Counted from the stretch's first letter, positions 9,098 through 19,431 are shown. The stretch: 64,000 nucleotides of DNA from Pseudomonas jessenii (GCF_002236115.1 NZ_NIWT01000005.1:186001-250000); one strand, 5' to 3'. A program made the numbers and translations. The notes: generated by a model from the sequence alone, not told the origin.

Positions 9098-10093
9098 ATG
9101 AATTTACGCGTGCCCTCCATTCAACATGACGATTGCGATGAGCTGGCGGCCTTGTGCAAGGCTGGCGGCGATCCCCTGCGGTTGAATGTCTTGCGCGCAC
9201 TGGCCAATGACTCGTTCGGCGTACTGGAACTGGCGCAGATCTTCGGCATCGGCCAGTCAGGCATGAGCCACCACCTCAAGGTACTGGCACAGGCCGACCT
9301 GGTGGCAACGCGCCGCGAAGGCAACGCGATTTTCTACCGTCGCGCGCTGCCCCACACCGAACTGCTGGGCGGCAAACTGCACGCAGCATTGCTCGAAGAA
9401 GTGGACAACCTGACGCTGCCGACCGACGTACAGTCGCGCATCACCCAGGTCCATGGGCAACGTGCGGCGGCCAGCCAGGATTTTTTCTCAAGGGTTGCGG
9501 AGAAGTTTCGCGCCCAGCAAGACTTGATCGCCGGCCTGCCGCAATACCGCGAAAGCGTGGTGGCCCTGCTCGACAAGCTGAGCTTCGACAAAGACGCCAC
9601 GGCCATTGAAGTCGGCCCCGGCGATGGCGCATTCCTGCCGGACCTGGCGCGCCGCTTCGCGCAAGTCACGGCGCTGGATAACAGCAGCGCGATGCTCGAA
9701 CTGGCGCGCCAGGTCTGCGAACGCGACAAGCTGACTAACGTTAGCCTGCAACTGGCCGATGCATTGAACGGCGTCAGCCTCAAGGCCGATTGCGTGGTAC
9801 TGAACATGGTGCTGCACCATTTTGCCGCACCGGCCGATGCGCTCAAGCACATGGCCCATTTGCTGCAACCAGGCGGTAGCCTGTTAGTGACAGAGTTATG
9901 TAGCCACAACCAGAGTTGGGCCAAGGAGGCCTGCGGTGATCTCTGGCTGGGGTTTGAACAGGACGATCTGGCCCGTTGGGCCACCGCTGCGGGACTCGTT
10001 CCCGGGGAAAGCCTCTATGTAGGCTTACGTAATGGTTTCCAGATCCAGGTCCGCCATTTTCAGCGACCGGCTGGCGACACTCACCATCGGTAA
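9098..10093 (+). CDS. ArsR-family HTH fused to a SAM-dependent methyltransferase
   Basis: 331 aa. Residues 15-90 are an ArsR/SmtB winged helix (GDPLRLNVLRAL...QSGMSHHLKVLAQADLVATRREG); the cysteine metal-binding ELCVCDL motif is absent, so metal sensing is unlikely. Residues about 150-270 are a class I methyltransferase with SAM motif EVGPGDGAFLPDL, acidic LDNSSAMLELARQ and VVLNMVLHHF. It sits 18 bp upstream of metK, probably in one transcript. Such a fusion could sense SAM or SAH and control SAM synthesis; that is inference. The ATG at 9098 has no ribosome binding site and seems leaderless. Confidence 0.88.
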   Translation: MNLRVPSIQHDDCDELAALCKAGGDPLRLNVLRALANDSFGVLELAQIFGIGQSGMSHHLKVLAQADLVATRREGNAIFYRRALPHTELLGGKLHAALLEEVDNLTLPTDVQSRITQVHGQRAAASQDFFSRVAEKFRAQQDLIAGLPQYRESVVALLDKLSFDKDATAIEVGPGDGAFLPDLARRFAQVTALDNSSAMLELARQVCERDKLTNVSLQLADALNGVSLKADCVVLNMVLHHFAAPADALKHMAHLLQPGGSLLVTELCSHNQSWAKEACGDLWLGFEQDDLARWATAAGLVPGESLYVGLRNGFQIQVRHFQRPAGDTHHR

Positions 10094-10111
10094 TTTCAGG
10101 AAAACATCGAG

Positions 10112-11302
<1,191 letters not shown>

Positions 11303-11320
11303 GGTTCCCCCGCAACACCC

Positions 11321-11358
11321 GAAGCCCCGCACGGTTCGCGCCCTGCGGGGTTTTTTAT
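11321..11358 (+). terminator. Rho-independent terminator of metK
   Basis: CCCCGCA / TGCGGGG stem around 11324-11349 followed by TTTTTT. Confidence 0.88.
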
Positions 11359-11387
11359 TGCCTTGCGCTTGAGACCGCGTGGCCGCC

Positions 11388-11480
11388 TTCGCGAGCAGGC
11401 TCGCTCCCACAGTTGATCTTTGGTGTGACAAAGACCCATGGGCAAACGCAATTCCCTGTGGGAGCGGGCTTGCTCGCGAT
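11388..11480. repeat. REP pair, tail-in orientation
   Basis: TCGCGAGCAGGCTCGCTCCCACA followed about 50 bp later by its inverted copy TGTGGGAGCGGGCTTGCTCG. Arms point the opposite way from the standard REPIN. Lies between metK and ligB. Confidence 0.85.
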
Positions 11481-11583
11481 GAGGCCAGCACAACCACCAG
11501 AAATACCCGGCAAAACACCCCCTCGCTGCGCCAACTGATACTGACCTAGCCTTCACGCACCTCACCGAGCAAGGACGCTCAAG

Positions 11584-13263
11584 ATGCTTCCCGACCTGCG
11601 CCTGTTTTTCGCCGCTCTTCTGACCTTTGCCTACCTGACCGCCAGCGCCGCCGAGTGCCCGGAATGGCCAGCCGAACGCGCCCGGAACGAAGTCGGCAAA
11701 CTGCAACAACAAATCGACCTCTGGGACGACAACTATCACCGCCAGGGACGCTCACTGGTCGCCGATGAACTCTACGACCAGTCCCGCGCGCGACTCACCC
11801 AATGGCGCCACTGCTTTAACCTGAGCCCGCCCGCAGACCCCTTGCGCACTGCGCGCGGCACGCTGCCCCACCCCATCGCCCACACCGGCCTGGACAAACG
11901 GCACGATCAGCCCGCCGTGGAAAAATGGCTGCGTGACCGGGTGGACGTCTGGGTCCAGCCTAAAATCGATGGCGTGGCGGTGACCCTGGTTTACCGCAGC
12001 GGCCTGTTGGCCCAGGCAATCAGCCGCGGCGACGGCCAAAGCGGCCAGGACTGGACGGTTCCTGCACGGCAGATTCCGGCCATCCCGCAACGGCTATCTC
12101 AGGCCCGGGACTTGATCGTGCAAGGCGAACTGTATTGGCGCCTGACCGATCACGTGCAGGCCCGGGCCGGTAGCCTCAATGCTCGTGGCTCGGTAGCCGG
12201 TCTGATGGCACGCAAGGTCTTGAGCGCCGAACAGGCCGCCGGCATCGACCTGTTTGTCTGGGACTGGCCCCAAGGACCGGCGAGCGTACCCGAGCGTGCC
12301 GCGGCGCTGACTGCGCTGGGCTTCCCGAGTACCACGGCATACAGCCAGCCCATCGCCTCCGTCATTGATGCCGAACGCTGGCGCGAGCACTGGTATCGTT
12401 CCCCCTTGCCCTTTGCCAGCGACGGCATCGTCCTGCGCCAGAATCAGCGCCCAGCCGCCGAACGCTGGCAGGCCAGGTCACCCTACTGGGCCATCGCCTG
12501 GAAATACCCCTTCGCCCAGACACTGGCCGAAGTCCGCCAGGTTCACTTCAAAATCGGCCGGACCGGGCGGATCACTCCGGTTCTTGAACTGACCCCGGTA
12601 AAGCTCGATGACCGGCAGATCAAGCACGTCAGCGTCGGTTCGTTGCAACGCTGGCAGACGCTGGACATCCGCCCGGGTGACCAGGTCGCCATCAGCCTGG
12701 CCGGGCTGGCCATTCCCAGGCTCGATAGGGTTGTATTGCGCAGCAGCGAACGCGCCGAATTGAACGCGCCGCGGGCAGAGGACTTTCATTCATTGAGTTG
12801 CTGGCAACCGACTCGGGGCTGTGAGAGCCAGTTTCTTGCGCGCCTGACCTGGCTCAGCAGCAAACAAGGCCTGGCGCTGCCCAATGTGGGTCCGGGCACC
12901 TGGGAAAAACTTCTTGCAACAGGTCGGCTGAACGGTCTGTTGGATTGGTTGACCCTCGATGCCCAAGAGCTTGCTACCATTGATGGTTTCGGCGAGCGCA
13001 GCGCGGCTCGTCTTGCAGACAGCTTCAACCGAGCCCGGCAACGCCCGTTCGCGCACTGGCTGAAAGCCTTGGGATTGCCGCCGACAGGTCAGGCGCATCT
13101 CGGCGATTCATGGCTGGTACTGGCGCAGCGAGACATCGAACAATGGCGGGCCGAGGCCGATATCGGGCCAGGGCGCGCGGCGCAACTGAACGCTTTTTTC
13201 CGCGATCCGCAGGTACTGGGCTTGAGTGAAACGTTACGTGATGCGGGGATTGACGGCTTTTAG
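11584..13263 (+). CDS. ligB: NAD-dependent DNA ligase B
   Basis: 559 aa. Shorter, LigA-like ligase: adenylation domain with the nucleotidyl Lys motif KIDG (in VQPKIDGVAVTLVYRSG), then PFASDGIVLR, WAIAWKYPFAQ, an OB-fold region and C-terminal HhH repeats (GFGERSAARLADSF). No BRCT domain or complete four-Cys zinc finger is seen, as usual for LigB. The N-terminus (LRLFFAALLTFAYLTASAAEC) looks like a cleavable signal peptide, also a known feature of LigB proteins, and is hard to reconcile with DNA joining. AAGGACGCTCAAG precedes the ATG at 11584. Its physiological role is unclear. Confidence 0.92.
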   Translation: MLPDLRLFFAALLTFAYLTASAAECPEWPAERARNEVGKLQQQIDLWDDNYHRQGRSLVADELYDQSRARLTQWRHCFNLSPPADPLRTARGTLPHPIAHTGLDKRHDQPAVEKWLRDRVDVWVQPKIDGVAVTLVYRSGLLAQAISRGDGQSGQDWTVPARQIPAIPQRLSQARDLIVQGELYWRLTDHVQARAGSLNARGSVAGLMARKVLSAEQAAGIDLFVWDWPQGPASVPERAAALTALGFPSTTAYSQPIASVIDAERWREHWYRSPLPFASDGIVLRQNQRPAAERWQARSPYWAIAWKYPFAQTLAEVRQVHFKIGRTGRITPVLELTPVKLDDRQIKHVSVGSLQRWQTLDIRPGDQVAISLAGLAIPRLDRVVLRSSERAELNAPRAEDFHSLSCWQPTRGCESQFLARLTWLSSKQGLALPNVGPGTWEKLLATGRLNGLLDWLTLDAQELATIDGFGERSAARLADSFNRARQRPFAHWLKALGLPPTGQAHLGDSWLVLAQRDIEQWRAEADIGPGRAAQLNAFFRDPQVLGLSETLRDAGIDGF

Positions 13264-13276
13264 TTGTCGGCCCTGC

Positions 13277-13307
13277 GCCCAGCGGGAACCACAAGGGACC
13301 GCTGGGC
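13277..13307 (+). terminator. Possible hairpin after ligB
   Basis: Perfect 9-bp stem GCCCAGCGG / CCGCTGGGC just after the ligB stop. There is no U-tract, so it is at best a weak terminator or an mRNA 3' stabiliser. Confidence 0.4.
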
Positions 13308-13358
13308 TCCAACAGCCATTGCCACAGTGGTCTGCTTGATTTCCTACATGGAGCTTTT

Positions 13359-13754
13359 ATGAAATTTCTTTCACCGCTCGCCCTGTTGACCCTTTGCAGC
13401 GTGCTGGCCACCCCGTTGATGGCGGACGAGGAAGCGCCGGGGCTGACCGGTTGCGCCGCCAAGAAGCAAGGCATCGTCAACCAGATCGAATTGGCCAAGG
13501 TCCACGGCAACGCCGACCAGCAGGCAGGCCTGGAAAAGGCCTTGAGCGAAGTCGAAGCGAACTGCACCGACGCCTCGCTGAAGAAGGAACGGGAAAACAA
13601 GGTGCTCGACGCCAAGCACGAAGTCAGCAAGCGTCAGGCAGACCTCGACAAGGCCATGAGCAAAGGCGATCCCGACAAGATCAACAAGCGCAAAGACAAA
13701 CTCGCCGATGCCCGCAAGGAATTGCAGAACGCACTCGATGAGTTGGATAAGTAA
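13359..13754 (+). CDS. DUF1090 (YqjC-like) periplasmic protein
   Basis: 131 aa. Signal peptide to about residue 22 (LATPLMADEE). The mature part is a single long charged helix typical of DUF1090: GCAAKKQGIVNQIELAKVHG at its start, two Cys that may pair, then heptad-rich KERENKVLDAKHEVSKRQAD and a Lys/Asp-rich end. Predicted coiled coil in the periplasm; function unknown. ATG at 13359 follows CATGGAGC. Standalone gene bracketed by a hairpin and a repeat block. Confidence 0.88.
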   Translation: MKFLSPLALLTLCSVLATPLMADEEAPGLTGCAAKKQGIVNQIELAKVHGNADQQAGLEKALSEVEANCTDASLKKERENKVLDAKHEVSKRQADLDKAMSKGDPDKINKRKDKLADARKELQNALDELDK

Positions 13755-13768
13755 CGCAGCAGTTTTTT

Positions 13769-13897
13769 TGTGGCGAGGGGGCTTGCCTCCGTTGGACTGC
13801 GAAGCAGTCCCAAAATCGCTGAACCGAACTCAGTCAGATATACCTGACAGTTCAAACAAACGACGGCTACGCCGTCGAACGGGGGCAAGCCGCCACA
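13769..13897. repeat. Second Pseudomonas repeat family (GTGGCGAGGGGGCTTGCC type)
   Basis: About 129 bp bounded by GTGGCGAGGGGGCTTGCC and inverted GGGGCAAGCCGCCAC. It contains a GGACTGCGAAGCAGTCC hairpin and an ACGACGGCTACGCCGTCG hairpin. Unrelated in sequence to the REPINs; a known intergenic repeat style in fluorescent pseudomonads. Confidence 0.8.
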
Positions 13898-13916
13898 GGT
13901 CATGCGTAGCGCCGAA

Positions 13917-14366
13917 TCAATGATCCCGAAACGCCTTATGACAAGCACTGCAAGCATCTTCGACTTTCTGTACCGCCGGCCCCAGGTTGCTGGCCTTGTA
14001 GGGTTGGACCTGGCTGGCGATCACCAATTCACCGGTGGCGCTTTCAAGGTCGCGGGCCATTGCCTGAAAGCGTGTCTGTTGCTCCCAGACATCGCTCTTG
14101 GCGCTGGTGTGATCCTCCTCGCGCACTTGCGGAAAATGCTGCCACGGCTCACGGGACAACGCATCGAGTTTCACCGCACCTTCGGCGAACTTCGGGCCAT
14201 CGAAGGCAATGCGCCCACGCAACATACCGCCCAGGTCTTCGCCAGTCTTGAGCATCTGCTTGAAAATGGCCTTGCGCTGGCCGAGCGGCGAGTTGGGGTC
14301 GATACCGCCACAAGCGGACAGCGTCAGGCAGGCCAGCAATACAACAGAAAGTCTTTTAAGAGTCAT
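13917..14366 (-). CDS. Cytochrome c'-like haem lipoprotein
   Basis: 149 aa. Lipoprotein signal with lipobox LSAC (Cys19). The mature part is a four-helix cytochrome c'/c556 type (GQRKAIFKQMLKTGEDLGGMLRGR) with a single C-terminal haem-binding CSACH (residues 141-145), where His is the proximal ligand. Expected in the periplasm, anchored by lipid, as an electron carrier or gas-binding haem protein. The only CxxCH is at the usual C-terminal place. Monocistronic, convergent with the DUF1090 gene and divergent from mltA. Confidence 0.87.
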   Translation of the reverse strand: MTLKRLSVVLLACLTLSACGGIDPNSPLGQRKAIFKQMLKTGEDLGGMLRGRIAFDGPKFAEGAVKLDALSREPWQHFPQVREEDHTSAKSDVWEQQTRFQAMARDLESATGELVIASQVQPYKASNLGPAVQKVEDACSACHKAFRDH

Positions 14367-14494
14367 GGTGGCTTCAGGTCACGGGAAACGGCGGCCAGTA
14401 TCCTCGCGTCATCGGCAAAGACCAATAGCCCTATTATCAATAAGGGTTGCTTGAGCGCATGGAGCGCTCAGGCAACCGGCAAAGGAACCACTCC

Positions 14495-15679
14495 ATGAAC
14501 AGCCGTTTCAAGGCATGGCGTCACAGCCTGGCCTGGACCCTGCCGATGGTGGCCCTGCTCGCAGGCTGCACCGGTGGCGACAACCAACAACCGAAAACCC
14601 ACGCCTTGGCCACCTACTCCAGCGCCACATGGGAAGCGCTGCCGGCGGTGTCCGACAGCGACCTGGTCGCCGGTTTCGGTTCCTGGCGCAGCGCCTGTAC
14701 CCGCCTCAAGGCCGATCCGGTCTGGGGTGGCACCTGCGCAGCGGCTGTCAACGTGCCGCAAACCGCCAGCGACATTCGCGGTTTTCTCAAACAGAACCTC
14801 GATGTCTATGGCCTGCGCGCCACCAACGACAACCCCAACGGCCTGATCACCGGCTACTACGAACCGGTCTATCCCGGGAGCCTGACCCAGACCAGCGCTG
14901 CCAATGTCCCGGTCTATGGCGTCCCCGAGGACATGATCATCGTCGCCCTCGACAGCATTTACCCGGAACTCAAGGGCAAGCGCCTGCGCGGTCGACTCGA
15001 AGGTCGCGTGCTCAAGCCATACGACGATGCGGCAGCCATCGAAAGCAAAGGGGTCAATGCGCCGGTCGTGGCCTGGCTGACCGATCCTATGAACCTGCAG
15101 TTCCTGCAAATCCAGGGTTCGGGTCGTATCCAGCTCGACAATGGTCGCCAGTTGCGCATTGCCTACGCCGATCAGAACGGCCACCCGTATCGACCGATCG
15201 GCCGCTGGCTGGTGGAACAGGGCGAACTGAAAAAAGAAGACGTGACCATGGGCGCCATCAGCACCTGGGCCAAGGCCAATCCATCGCGGATTCCCGAACT
15301 GCTCGGCAGCAACCCCAGTTATGTGTTCTTCACCCGCAACCCGGACAGCAACGAAGGTCCGCGCGGCTCGCTGAACGTACCGTTGACCGCCGGTTACAGC
15401 GCGGCGGTGGATCGCAAGGTGATTCCGCTGGGCAGCCTGTTGTGGCTGTCCACCACCCGACCGGACGGCACGGCCCTGGTTCGCCCCGTGGCAGCACAGG
15501 ACACCGGCGGCGCCATTGCCGGCGAGGTTCGGGCGGATCTGTTCTGGGGCACCGGGGATGCGGCCGGGCAACTGGCCGGGGACATGAAACAGCAGGGGCA
15601 GATCTGGATGCTCTGGCCCAAAGGCGCGACGTTGCCGCAAGTGCCGCAGGTGGCGGATGCCGAGAAGACCAAGCCCTGA
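14495..15679 (+). CDS. mltA: Membrane-bound lytic murein transglycosylase A
   Basis: 394 aa. Lipoprotein signal ends LLAGC (Cys about 23), anchoring it to the outer membrane; it cleaves peptidoglycan glycan strands to 1,6-anhydromuropeptides. The MltA domain follows (GLITGYYEPVYPGS, FLQIQGSGRIQL), then the C-terminal 3D domain with catalytic Asp in AAQDTGGAIAG. The start at 14495 (MNSRFKAWRHSLAW) has AAAGGAACCACTCC upstream; the longer in-frame start at 14447 would precede the signal by 16 residues and is less likely. Confidence 0.95.
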   Translation: MNSRFKAWRHSLAWTLPMVALLAGCTGGDNQQPKTHALATYSSATWEALPAVSDSDLVAGFGSWRSACTRLKADPVWGGTCAAAVNVPQTASDIRGFLKQNLDVYGLRATNDNPNGLITGYYEPVYPGSLTQTSAANVPVYGVPEDMIIVALDSIYPELKGKRLRGRLEGRVLKPYDDAAAIESKGVNAPVVAWLTDPMNLQFLQIQGSGRIQLDNGRQLRIAYADQNGHPYRPIGRWLVEQGELKKEDVTMGAISTWAKANPSRIPELLGSNPSYVFFTRNPDSNEGPRGSLNVPLTAGYSAAVDRKVIPLGSLLWLSTTRPDGTALVRPVAAQDTGGAIAGEVRADLFWGTGDAAGQLAGDMKQQGQIWMLWPKGATLPQVPQVADAEKTKP

Positions 15680-15703
15680 GGCGAGTGTTGACCGTTAGAT
15701 AGC

Positions 15704-15768
15704 TTTCGCGAGCAGACCCGCTCCTACACTGGAACGCACACTCCTGTGGGAGCGAGCTTGCTCGCGAT
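15704..15768. repeat. REP pair, tail-in orientation, short
   Basis: TTCGCGAGCAGACCCGCTCC then TGTGGGAGCGAGCTTGCTCG, inverted, 65 bp in all. One arm is the TAGGAG subtype and the other the TGGGAG subtype, so it is a mixed pair. Confidence 0.8.
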
Positions 15769-15795
15769 GAGGCCGGCAAAAACCCTGAAGATCTG

Positions 15796-16179
15796 TCAGG
15801 CTGACACCACAAAGAAACTCACGATCAACCCCATCCCCACGAACCACATCAACGACCGCAGCGTCGCCCAGTCCGCCAGATAGCAAATGATGTAGAGCAG
15901 CCGGCTGGTAATGAACAGCACGGCCAGCACATTGATCGTCACCAGTTCGGCATTACCGGCCAGATGCGCCACGATCACCGCCGCAGCGAACGCCGGGGTC
16001 ACTTCAAAACTGTTCAGTTGCGCCGCATTCGCGCGCCTGCCCAAGCCTTCCAGCGAATCGAGAAAGTCCCGGGGATCATGGTTGTCTCTCAACCTGAACC
16101 CGCCACTGATCTTGGCCACGCCCACACACACATACGGCAGGAAAATCGCGATCAAAATGCACCACAGAGCAACCGTCAT
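15796..16179 (-). CDS. MAPEG-family integral membrane protein
   Basis: 127 aa with four predicted membrane segments (MTVALWCILIAIFLPYVCVG; FEVTPAFAAAVIVAHLAG; TINVLAVLFITSRLLYIICY; SLMWFVGMGLIVSFFVVSA). The middle RRANAAQLNSFEVTPAFAAA motif is typical of bacterial MAPEG proteins related to membrane glutathione transferases. Enzymatic activity is not established for this branch. Lies 31 bp after the EamA gene on the same strand, probably one operon. Confidence 0.87.
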   Translation of the reverse strand: MTVALWCILIAIFLPYVCVGVAKISGGFRLRDNHDPRDFLDSLEGLGRRANAAQLNSFEVTPAFAAAVIVAHLAGNAELVTINVLAVLFITSRLLYIICYLADWATLRSLMWFVGMGLIVSFFVVSA

Positions 16180-16210
16180 AAAGCAGTCCCTTCTTCACGT
16201 TTCAGAACAG

Positions 16211-17044
16211 TCAAAATTTCATGACCAATATACCGATCAGCACCAGCCCACAGGCCAAGAGACGCGGCCCGCCAAAAGGCTCTTTCAGGTAACGCATGCC
16301 AAACAGCACCACCAGAATTACGCTGATCTCGCGCAACGCCGCCGCTTCTGCAATCGAGCCCAGCTGCATCGCCCACAGCACCAGAGCGTAGCTGAACAAC
16401 ACGCAGAACCCGACGGCCAGGCCCAGTCGCCACTGCTCGCGCCAGAACAACATGAACGCGGGTCGTTTGCGCACCAACGCCAATAGCGGAAACGGCCAGG
16501 CACTGAGCAAGGTGACCCAGACCAGATAATCCAGTGGATGGGACCAGCGTCGCAATGCCTGCCCGTCAATGTAGGTGTAGCAACCGATGCACAGGCCGAT
16601 CAGCGCCACCACCGGCAACATCGACCAGGGCAAACGCGCACCGCCGCCGCCCTGCCAGAGCAGGCACAGCATGCCGAACGGGATCAGCAGGATTCCGAAA
16701 ATCTGCTGATGGGTCAGCACTTCCCCGGCAAAGATCAGCGTCAGCGCCAGCACCACCAACGGTGAAAGGCCGCGCATCAATGGATAGACCAGCCCGAGGT
16801 CGCCGACCCGATAGGCCTGGATCAGCAAATAGCGATAGAGCAACTCGAACGCCGCCGACGCCAGGATCCACGGCCAGATCTCCAGTGGCGGCATGCTCAG
16901 GAACGGCAGCATCAGCACGACAAAGAGCAGCGCCACGCTGTCCATGCAGGCCACCACCAACAGCCGCTCCGCACTGAACTTGATCAGGGTATTCCACGCC
17001 GCATGCAACAGCGCCGCCACCAACACCAACGCCGTCGCAAGCAC
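16211..17044 (-). CDS. EamA-family (DMT superfamily) transporter
   Basis: 277 aa with ten hydrophobic helices in two EamA repeats (AAWNTLIKF in the first, SYALVLWAMQLGSIAEAAAL in the second). Inner-membrane metabolite exporter; substrate unknown. Start is GTG at 17044, supported by AAAAGGAGTAGGCC directly upstream. Probably leads the operon with the MAPEG gene. Confidence 0.88.
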   Translation of the reverse strand: MLATALVLVAALLHAAWNTLIKFSAERLLVVACMDSVALLFVVLMLPFLSMPPLEIWPWILASAAFELLYRYLLIQAYRVGDLGLVYPLMRGLSPLVVLALTLIFAGEVLTHQQIFGILLIPFGMLCLLWQGGGGARLPWSMLPVVALIGLCIGCYTYIDGQALRRWSHPLDYLVWVTLLSAWPFPLLALVRKRPAFMLFWREQWRLGLAVGFCVLFSYALVLWAMQLGSIAEAAALREISVILVVLFGMRYLKEPFGGPRLLACGLVLIGILVMKF

Positions 17045-17076
17045 GGCCTACTCCTTTTGTTGTCTCCACAATCCCC

Positions 17077-17175
17077 GTAGGAGCGAGCTTGCTCGCGAAA
17101 AACGTGAGGACAACGCGCTCAATCAGAGAGCACCCGTCATCATTCACGTCCATCGTGAGCGAGCTCGCTCCTACA
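17077..17175. repeat. REPIN (100-bp class)
   Basis: GTAGGAGCGAGCTTGCTCGC and inverted GCGAGCGAGCTCGCTCCTAC around a divergent centre, between the EamA and MFS genes. Confidence 0.88.
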
Positions 17176-17361
17176 GGGGCCGGGTAGAGAATTGATTCGC
17201 CATATTTCACTGTCTGTTTATACTGCAAGCGACCACGCCGCACTCAGTTGCGCACACACTAATTCCAATAAAAATCCTGCCCGGCCCGCTCTCGTCGAGA
17301 ACGGTCGTCGGCCTGCGTATGCCTGATCACAGCGTCAAGACTACCGACAGAGACCTTGCGC

Positions 17362-18531
17362 ATGCCACTCGCTTTGCTTGCCCTCGCCGTTGCCGCCTTC
17401 GGCATCGGCACCACCGAATTCGTCATCATGGGTCTTTTGCCCGATGTCGCCCGCGACCTCGGCGTGAGCATTCCCGACGCCGGATTACTGATCACCGGCT
17501 ACGCCCTGGGCGTGGTGTTCGGTGCACCGATCCTCGCGGTCGGCACCGCCAACATGCCGCGCAAGGCCACGTTGTTGGGCATGACGCTGATGTTCATCCT
17601 CGGCAACATGCTCTGCGCGCTGGCGCCAAACTACGCCACGCTGATGGCCGCGCGCGTGATCACGGCACTGTGCCACGGCGCATTTTTCGGCATTGGTTCG
17701 GTAGTGGCCGCCGGGCTGGTGGCCCCCAACAAAAGGGCTCAGGCGATTGCCATGATGTTCACCGGCCTGACCCTGGCCAACGTGCTCGGCGTGCCACTGG
17801 GTACCGCACTCGGGCAATACGCAGGCTGGCGCTCGACCTTCTGGGCGGTGTCGTTGATCGGTGTGCTGGCCGCGATTGCGCAATGGGTCTGGCTGCCGAA
17901 AAACATCGCCATGGATAAAGCCAACCTGGCCAGCGAATTCAAGGTGCTGGGCAAGGCCAACGTACTGCTGGCCCTGGGCATGAGTGTGCTGGCCTCCACC
18001 AGCCTGTTCAGTGTGTTTACCTACATCGCGCCGATCCTGCAGGACATCACCGGCGTCAGCCCCCACGGCGTCACCCTCATGCTGCTGTTGTTCGGCGTTG
18101 GCCTGACCGCCGGCAGCATGCTCGGTGGCCGTCTGGCGGACAGCCGCTTGCTGCCTTCGCTGGTGGGCATGGCGCTGGCGGTACTGGTGGTACTGGCGGC
18201 ATTCACGCAAACCAGTCACTCGGTCATCCCGGCGGCCATCACACTGGTGTTGTGGGGGACGTTTGCCTTTGCCTTGTGCCCGATCCTGCAACTGCTGATC
18301 ATCGATCAGGCCTTTGAGGCACCAAACCTGGGTTCGACCTTGAACCAGAGCGCCTTCAACCTCGGCAACGCCGCCGGGGCATGGATTGGCGGGCTGGTTG
18401 TGGCCAGCGGTGCCGATCTGGCGGACTTGCCCTGGACCGGTGCACTGGTCAGCGGGCTGACCGTGTTGACCGCACTGTTTTTCATTTATCGCCAGCGTCG
18501 CGGTGCGGCTGCGCTTGATGCGGTGGGCTGA
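17362..18531 (+). CDS. MFS transporter, DHA1 family (sugar-efflux/AraJ-like)
   Basis: 389 aa, twelve predicted helices. The N-terminal GIGTTEFVIMGLLPDVARDLG is characteristic of the AraJ/YdhP branch of drug and sugar efflux antiporters. ATG at 17362 was chosen; an in-frame TTG two codons earlier is possible and both have weak ribosome binding sites. Substrate unknown. Convergent with the FNT gene, 3 bp apart. Confidence 0.9.
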   Translation: MPLALLALAVAAFGIGTTEFVIMGLLPDVARDLGVSIPDAGLLITGYALGVVFGAPILAVGTANMPRKATLLGMTLMFILGNMLCALAPNYATLMAARVITALCHGAFFGIGSVVAAGLVAPNKRAQAIAMMFTGLTLANVLGVPLGTALGQYAGWRSTFWAVSLIGVLAAIAQWVWLPKNIAMDKANLASEFKVLGKANVLLALGMSVLASTSLFSVFTYIAPILQDITGVSPHGVTLMLLLFGVGLTAGSMLGGRLADSRLLPSLVGMALAVLVVLAAFTQTSHSVIPAAITLVLWGTFAFALCPILQLLIIDQAFEAPNLGSTLNQSAFNLGNAAGAWIGGLVVASGADLADLPWTGALVSGLTVLTALFFIYRQRRGAAALDAVG

Positions 18532-18534
18532 GGA

Positions 18535-19431
18535 TCAGCTTGATGGTTTTTTGATTTTCTGCGGATCGGGCGCTTCGCTCTGATCCGCAGATTTTTTCGG
18601 CGGCCCGCTTTCGCTGCGAATCTGCGCATGGCTGATCAGCGCGAAAATAAAACTGCCACCGATGATGTTCCCCGCCAGCGTCGGCCCGGCGAACACCAGC
18701 CAGAAATCACTCCACGGCAACTCGCCGGCAAATACCAGATACGAAACCTCCAGCGAACCGACCACGATGTGGGTGAAATCCCCCAGCGCCATGAGGTAGG
18801 TGATGAGGATGATGATCCACATCTTGGCGCTCTCCATGGACGGGATCATCCAGACCATGGTGGCGATCATCCATCCGGAAATGATGCCCTTGGCGAACAT
18901 CTGGCTGGCGTGGTTTTCCATGACCTTGCGGCCGATATCGAGGAAGGCGACATCGGTCTTGCTGTCGAAAATCGGCAGTTCCAGCATCACGTACGCCACC
19001 AGCAAGGTGCCACAGAGGTTGCCGATCAGCACCACCGTCCACAGCCGTAGCAGCCGGCCGAAGTTGGCCAGCGTCGGTTTGGTCATTACCGGCAACACGG
19101 CAGTCAGGGTGTTTTCGGTGAACAGTTGCTGACGAGCGAGAATCACCGCGAGGAAACCGGCGCAATAACCGAAACTCGCGATCACCTTGAATCCTTCGCC
19201 ATCCGGAAGACGCGAATTGAGCAAGCCCATGCCCATCAGCGACAGCCCCATGGTCAACCCCGCCGCGAGCGCCGACCACCACAACGCGGCAATGCTGCGC
19301 TCCAGTTCCTGGTCGCCCTGGGTACGGATGATCTCGTGCAGCACCGCGGCACGGGGTGGCTGGCTCTTTTCGACTTCGTGCTCTTCTTGCGCCGAAAGGT
19401 TCGGGGTCTTGCCGTCTTGTGCCGAGTTCAT
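18535..19431 (-). CDS. Formate/nitrite transporter family protein (YfdC-like)
   Basis: 298 aa. A hydrophilic N-terminus (about 50 residues) and six membrane helices of the FNT fold (SALAAGLTMGLSLMGMGLL, LRLWTVVLIGNLCGTLLVAY, GDFTHIVVGSLEVSYLVFAG, FAGPTLAGNIIGGSFIFALI). The C-tail is Lys/Pro-rich. The YfdC branch has no defined substrate, so formate or nitrite transport should not be assumed. Monocistronic. Confidence 0.88.
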   Translation of the reverse strand: MNSAQDGKTPNLSAQEEHEVEKSQPPRAAVLHEIIRTQGDQELERSIAALWWSALAAGLTMGLSLMGMGLLNSRLPDGEGFKVIASFGYCAGFLAVILARQQLFTENTLTAVLPVMTKPTLANFGRLLRLWTVVLIGNLCGTLLVAYVMLELPIFDSKTDVAFLDIGRKVMENHASQMFAKGIISGWMIATMVWMIPSMESAKMWIIILITYLMALGDFTHIVVGSLEVSYLVFAGELPWSDFWLVFAGPTLAGNIIGGSFIFALISHAQIRSESGPPKKSADQSEAPDPQKIKKPSS

